Origin: an uncultured Prevotella sp.
GTDB lineage: Bacteria > Bacteroidota > Bacteroidia > Bacteroidales > Bacteroidaceae
Direction: 5' to 3'
DNA: 16,605 nt
Assembly (NCBI GenBank): GCA_934120735.1
Contig: CAKOVA010000044.1
Span: 1 to 16,605 of the forward strand
Under the pieces are notes generated by a model. It saw only the letters and a list, made by a program, of their open reading frames with translations, ran no database searches and had not been told where the DNA came from. Each line of letters opens with the position of its first letter. Position 1 is the first letter of the stretch. Shown one piece after another: positions 14,509 through 16,605 of the stretch. Position numbers and translations under genes: made by a program.

Positions 14509-16008
14509 CTAATTGCTTGCCTTTGGCTGCAAGTTGGTGATCTCCATTGTACATTCATCCATTTCGCTATTATCCTGCTTGAAGGTAATGAGCAGTTTTT
14601 TGATGCTATCCGGGTAACTTGGCTTGGTATGGTCTACCTTTACTGCCATATCGTAAAATGGATTTGATCTGCCTGTAAGTGGCTTGGGAGTTACTGCCAG
14701 CGTTATCCAATCTGGCAATTCATTCGTAACGGTTTCATGCATTCCCGTTTCATCCTCGTATGCGTATTTGATAATTTGAAAGCTCTGCAAGGCAGCATAC
14801 GCATCGTATGTAATTTTGCCAATCTTCCCAGAATACGTATATCTATAACTTAGCAATTGAAACGTAGCCGCAGAAAGCCCATCGGCACCAGGCTGGGACT
14901 CAATGGTTGAAGGCCGCAGGTTAAACTTATATTGCAAATCAGCATCCTTGAGTTCTTCATCAATCCTATAAACAACTACCTGCCCCGGGTTCCACGCTTT
15001 GACGTCAGCGAGACCGATGGTGAGTTTCTTGATAGCTGCTCGATGGTCTTTATCGCTTGAAGGTCTTGTTGTTTTGTGTGTGTCATTATCCTCCGTCAGC
15101 CAAATAACTGCCTTTGCGTCTGCGCCCAGTTGCTGCGGAATCATGAAGATGGTAAGATTGTCGCGCTTGCCATCTTTCAGCACACCCGTCACTTGGGTTC
15201 TGTTAACTTGGGTGGTTTTATTTGGGGTGATAGTGTACAACTTGCCTTGAACTTCATACTTGGGCCATTTCAAGCGAATATTCTCCTTCGTGTCAGAGGG
15301 TGTCCAGTTGAAAGTGGGCATGTCGCCACTGAATGTCACCTCGCAGGTACCCTTGGCTGCCAAGCCCTGCATCTCGATACCAACAATATAGTAACCAGTA
15401 GGACATTTGTCACCAATGGCGAAGTTGATGCCGGTGAGGGCGTGGTGCAAGGTAATCTTGGCTGGTTGCTGTTCTCCTTCCATCTGAACCTCAACGTTGG
15501 TCTTGCCTACCATGAGGTCTTTGTGCTGCGTTGCGTCAATGTTTGCACCGAGGTCGTAAGTCAACGAGTATTTGTCTATGCCCGTTTTTTCAAAGCTGTT
15601 GTTTCCTTCAAGTTTCGGATACACGGCAGCCAGCTGCACATATGGCTCCTGTGAGTTGTAATGTTTTACTGCATCGTCCACAGTAACCGTGCCGTCTTTC
15701 GATGCCTCACCATTGGCGATGAAGTTGGGCGCGGTGCCCATTTGGTCGAAGCCGCCCTTGCACGAATAGCCGTAAACGCTAAACTTAGAATCGTCTGGCA
15801 TGACGCTAATATTATCGTACATGGTTCCGCGCGTAGTGGTAACAGCGTTGGTGGCAAATTGCAGTTTCACCTCGCTTCCTACCTTACTACCTGTTGCATC
15901 AGTAGTTCCCAATTCGTTGTCCACGTCTTGCGAGCAAGACACGGTCAGCATCATGACACCTGCCATGGCAAGCATCAGCTGCTTTTGTCTATTCAGAAAT
16001 CTATTCAT
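14509..16008 (-). CDS. Fimbrillin family (Mfa-like) lipoprotein with C-terminal BACON-like domain
   Basis: A 499-residue surface lipoprotein. The signal peptide ends MLTVSC (Cys25), followed by the acidic SQDVDNE expected for surface export. Residues about 45-350 resemble the Mfa_like_1/fimbrillin fold of Bacteroidales type V pili. Characteristic strands are VKLQFATNAVTTTRG, KFSVYGYSC, QLAAVYP (126-131 region), KDLMVGKTNV, the diagnostic ITLHHALTGINFAIG (185-199) and LTIFMIPQQLG (285-295). The part from about 360 (LSYRYTYSGKIG, then NELPDWITLAVTPKPLTGR and LLITFKQDN) resembles a BACON-like or Ig-like module. It lies 53 nt after the 68-residue gene with no promoter between, so the two are probably co-transcribed. 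It could be a pilus subunit, a tip protein or a lone adhesin; no mfa/fim assembly genes are in view. Confidence 0.85.
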   Translation of the reverse strand: MNRFLNRQKQLMLAMAGVMMLTVSCSQDVDNELGTTDATGSKVGSEVKLQFATNAVTTTRGTMYDNISVMPDDSKFSVYGYSCKGGFDQMGTAPNFIANGEASKDGTVTVDDAVKHYNSQEPYVQLAAVYPKLEGNNSFEKTGIDKYSLTYDLGANIDATQHKDLMVGKTNVEVQMEGEQQPAKITLHHALTGINFAIGDKCPTGYYIVGIEMQGLAAKGTCEVTFSGDMPTFNWTPSDTKENIRLKWPKYEVQGKLYTITPNKTTQVNRTQVTGVLKDGKRDNLTIFMIPQQLGADAKAVIWLTEDNDTHKTTRPSSDKDHRAAIKKLTIGLADVKAWNPGQVVVYRIDEELKDADLQYKFNLRPSTIESQPGADGLSAATFQLLSYRYTYSGKIGKITYDAYAALQSFQIIKYAYEDETGMHETVTNELPDWITLAVTPKPLTGRSNPFYDMAVKVDHTKPSYPDSIKKLLITFKQDNSEMDECTMEITNLQPKASN

Positions 16009-16061
16009 TGCAGTTTTTGTTTTGTTGTTCTGTAATTCCGTTGTAACTAACTATTGACAGA

Positions 16062-16268
16062 TCAAGGTTTCAGCCAATCTGGCAAGTCATCTTGATCCTC
16101 AGATGTTCCACCTGGGTTTTCAGGTTCTGTCTCCTCCCATGGATCTACCTCAAAACCAGCTTCTGGTTGAGGGCTTGCTGCAAGAATTCCAGCAGAAGAT
16201 CCAAAAGACAACACCTTGCACACAGGGGACTCATAAAACTGTTTTACTTGTAACTTGTTTCTTTTCAT
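16062..16268 (-). CDS. Small acidic Pro-rich protein upstream of fimbrillin, unknown function
   Basis: A 68-residue protein in two clearly different halves. Residues 1-32 are basic and mildly hydrophobic, carrying YESPVCKVLSF and GILAAS (27-32). Residues 33-68 are very acidic and rich in Pro, Trp and Gly (PEAGFEVDPWEETEPENPGG, ending DDLPDWLKP). I recall similar short proteins with a Tyr-x-x-Pro start and an I-L-A-A-S-like segment near fimbrillin or surface lipoprotein genes in Bacteroidales, but their function is not known to me. There is no standard signal peptide or lipobox. It leads the minus-strand transcription unit, with a promoter box about 90 nt upstream and fimbrillin 53 nt downstream. 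A peptide precursor is one possibility; it is not demonstrated. Confidence 0.65.
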   Translation of the reverse strand: MKRNKLQVKQFYESPVCKVLSFGSSAGILAASPQPEAGFEVDPWEETEPENPGGTSEDQDDLPDWLKP

Positions 16269-16515
16269 ATCCGCTATTACTTATTTTCGTTTAGTTTTGG
16301 CTACTGCCTATCCTGTTTTCCGTAGTTTATTCTACCATCATATTGAAAACTTTGCAAAGATATACATTTTTCTCCACATTAACACTTTGGAGTATATAAA
16401 AAAACTAAAAAGCGCGATTAATTAGTTACTCCTCAAAACGGCGAGATAGCATTTTTCACATTAACCTGCGGGAAGAATTGGTGATGAAAACTATTTAAGA
16501 GCAATAAAATTGCCT
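16269..16515. other. Gap upstream of the small acidic gene, holding its promoter
   Basis: No ORF is supported. Nearest the gene lies an AT-rich leader of about 80 nt, then the promoter box at 16355-16362. Beyond it I see nothing beyond general AT-richness. Confidence 0.45.
16355..16362 (-). promoter_or_regulatory. -7 box of the small acidic gene/fimbrillin unit
   Basis: Read on the minus strand this is TATCTTTG, a full match to TAnnTTTG. About 20 nt upstream (16383-16386) the -33 position is AGTG, a poor match to TTTG, so the promoter may be weak or activator-dependent. The leader before the 68-residue gene is about 80 nt. Confidence 0.6.
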
Positions 16516-16523
16516 TTAATTTG
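16494..16523 (+). promoter_or_regulatory. Weak promoter candidate near the right edge
   Basis: TTTA (16494-16497), 18 nt, then TTAATTTG (16516-16523): each element is one base off the TTTG/TAnnTTTG consensus. It would place a start site about 25 nt before the ATG at 16555. Confidence 0.3.
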
Positions 16524-16554
16524 CTTACTTAGGGTCTGCTAACCAATAGTAACC

Positions 16555-16605
16555 ATGCAAGCTCGTGGTATGGCAAAAACTCCTGCAAGTCCATCGAATT
16601 TGACG
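16555..16605 (+). CDS. Possible 5' end of a gene cut by the window edge
   Basis: From ATG 16555 (or in-frame ATG 16570) the frame is open to the last base, 17 codons. The residues are MQARGMAKTPASPSNLT, a plausible soluble N-terminus with Ala/Pro/Ser content. A weak promoter candidate lies at 16494-16523. Seventeen codons are too few to prove coding or to name a family. Confidence 0.3.
   Translation, partial: MQARGMAKTPASPSNLT

Noticed and set aside
15076..15654. Plus-strand open frame of 192 codons opposite the fimbrillin gene
   Set aside because: Antisense to a gene with clear family motifs and a lipoprotein signal; no independent support.

Overview
The window looks like Bacteroidota chromosome, most likely Bacteroidales of the Prevotellaceae type. 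The evidence is a SusC/SusD pair, a type IX secretion 'plug' family protein, a fimbrillin (Mfa-like) lipoprotein, TonB-dependent receptors with an N-terminal carboxypeptidase-regulatory-like domain, and several promoters of the Bacteroidota primary-sigma type (TTTG, about 19 to 20 nt, TAnnTTTG). Coding sequence is moderately GC-rich and the gaps are AT-rich.

Left block (about 1-4841, plus strand): a HisC-family aminotransferase, an 792-residue TonB-dependent outer-membrane protein and a DUF5103/T9SS plug family protein, separated by only 50 and 35 nt, so probably co-transcribed. The aminotransferase is intact over its full length, but the position that normally holds the PLP-binding lysine is a leucine (codon 707-709).

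Central gap (4842-6885, about 2 kb, AT-rich): this holds a tRNA-Lys(UUU) with a clear promoter and, on the minus strand, a compact unit of promoter, folded RNA and UUCG-hairpin terminator that looks like a small RNA gene of about 85 nt. It also holds several inverted repeats, two palindromes sharing the core GTCATGAC, a 22-nt tandem duplication, and a short GC-rich stretch that reads like the decayed 3' end of a gene followed by a hairpin.

Nutrient-uptake block: a SusC-like receptor (6886-10098) and SusD-like lipoprotein (10117-12060) form a two-gene glycan or nutrient import unit with no enzyme or regulator beside it. It ends at a bidirectional terminator shared with a convergent SLC13/DASS sodium:dicarboxylate (or sulfate) symporter (12203-13759, minus). 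A short membrane-anchored protein of unknown function (14011-14298, plus) is divergent from the symporter.

Right block (14434-16362, minus strand): a small acidic, proline-rich 68-residue protein and a fimbrillin-like lipoprotein share a promoter upstream of the small gene and a long hairpin terminator after the fimbrillin. The last 50 bases may hold the start of another plus-strand gene. No CRISPR array, complete insertion sequence, prophage or recognised defence system was seen.
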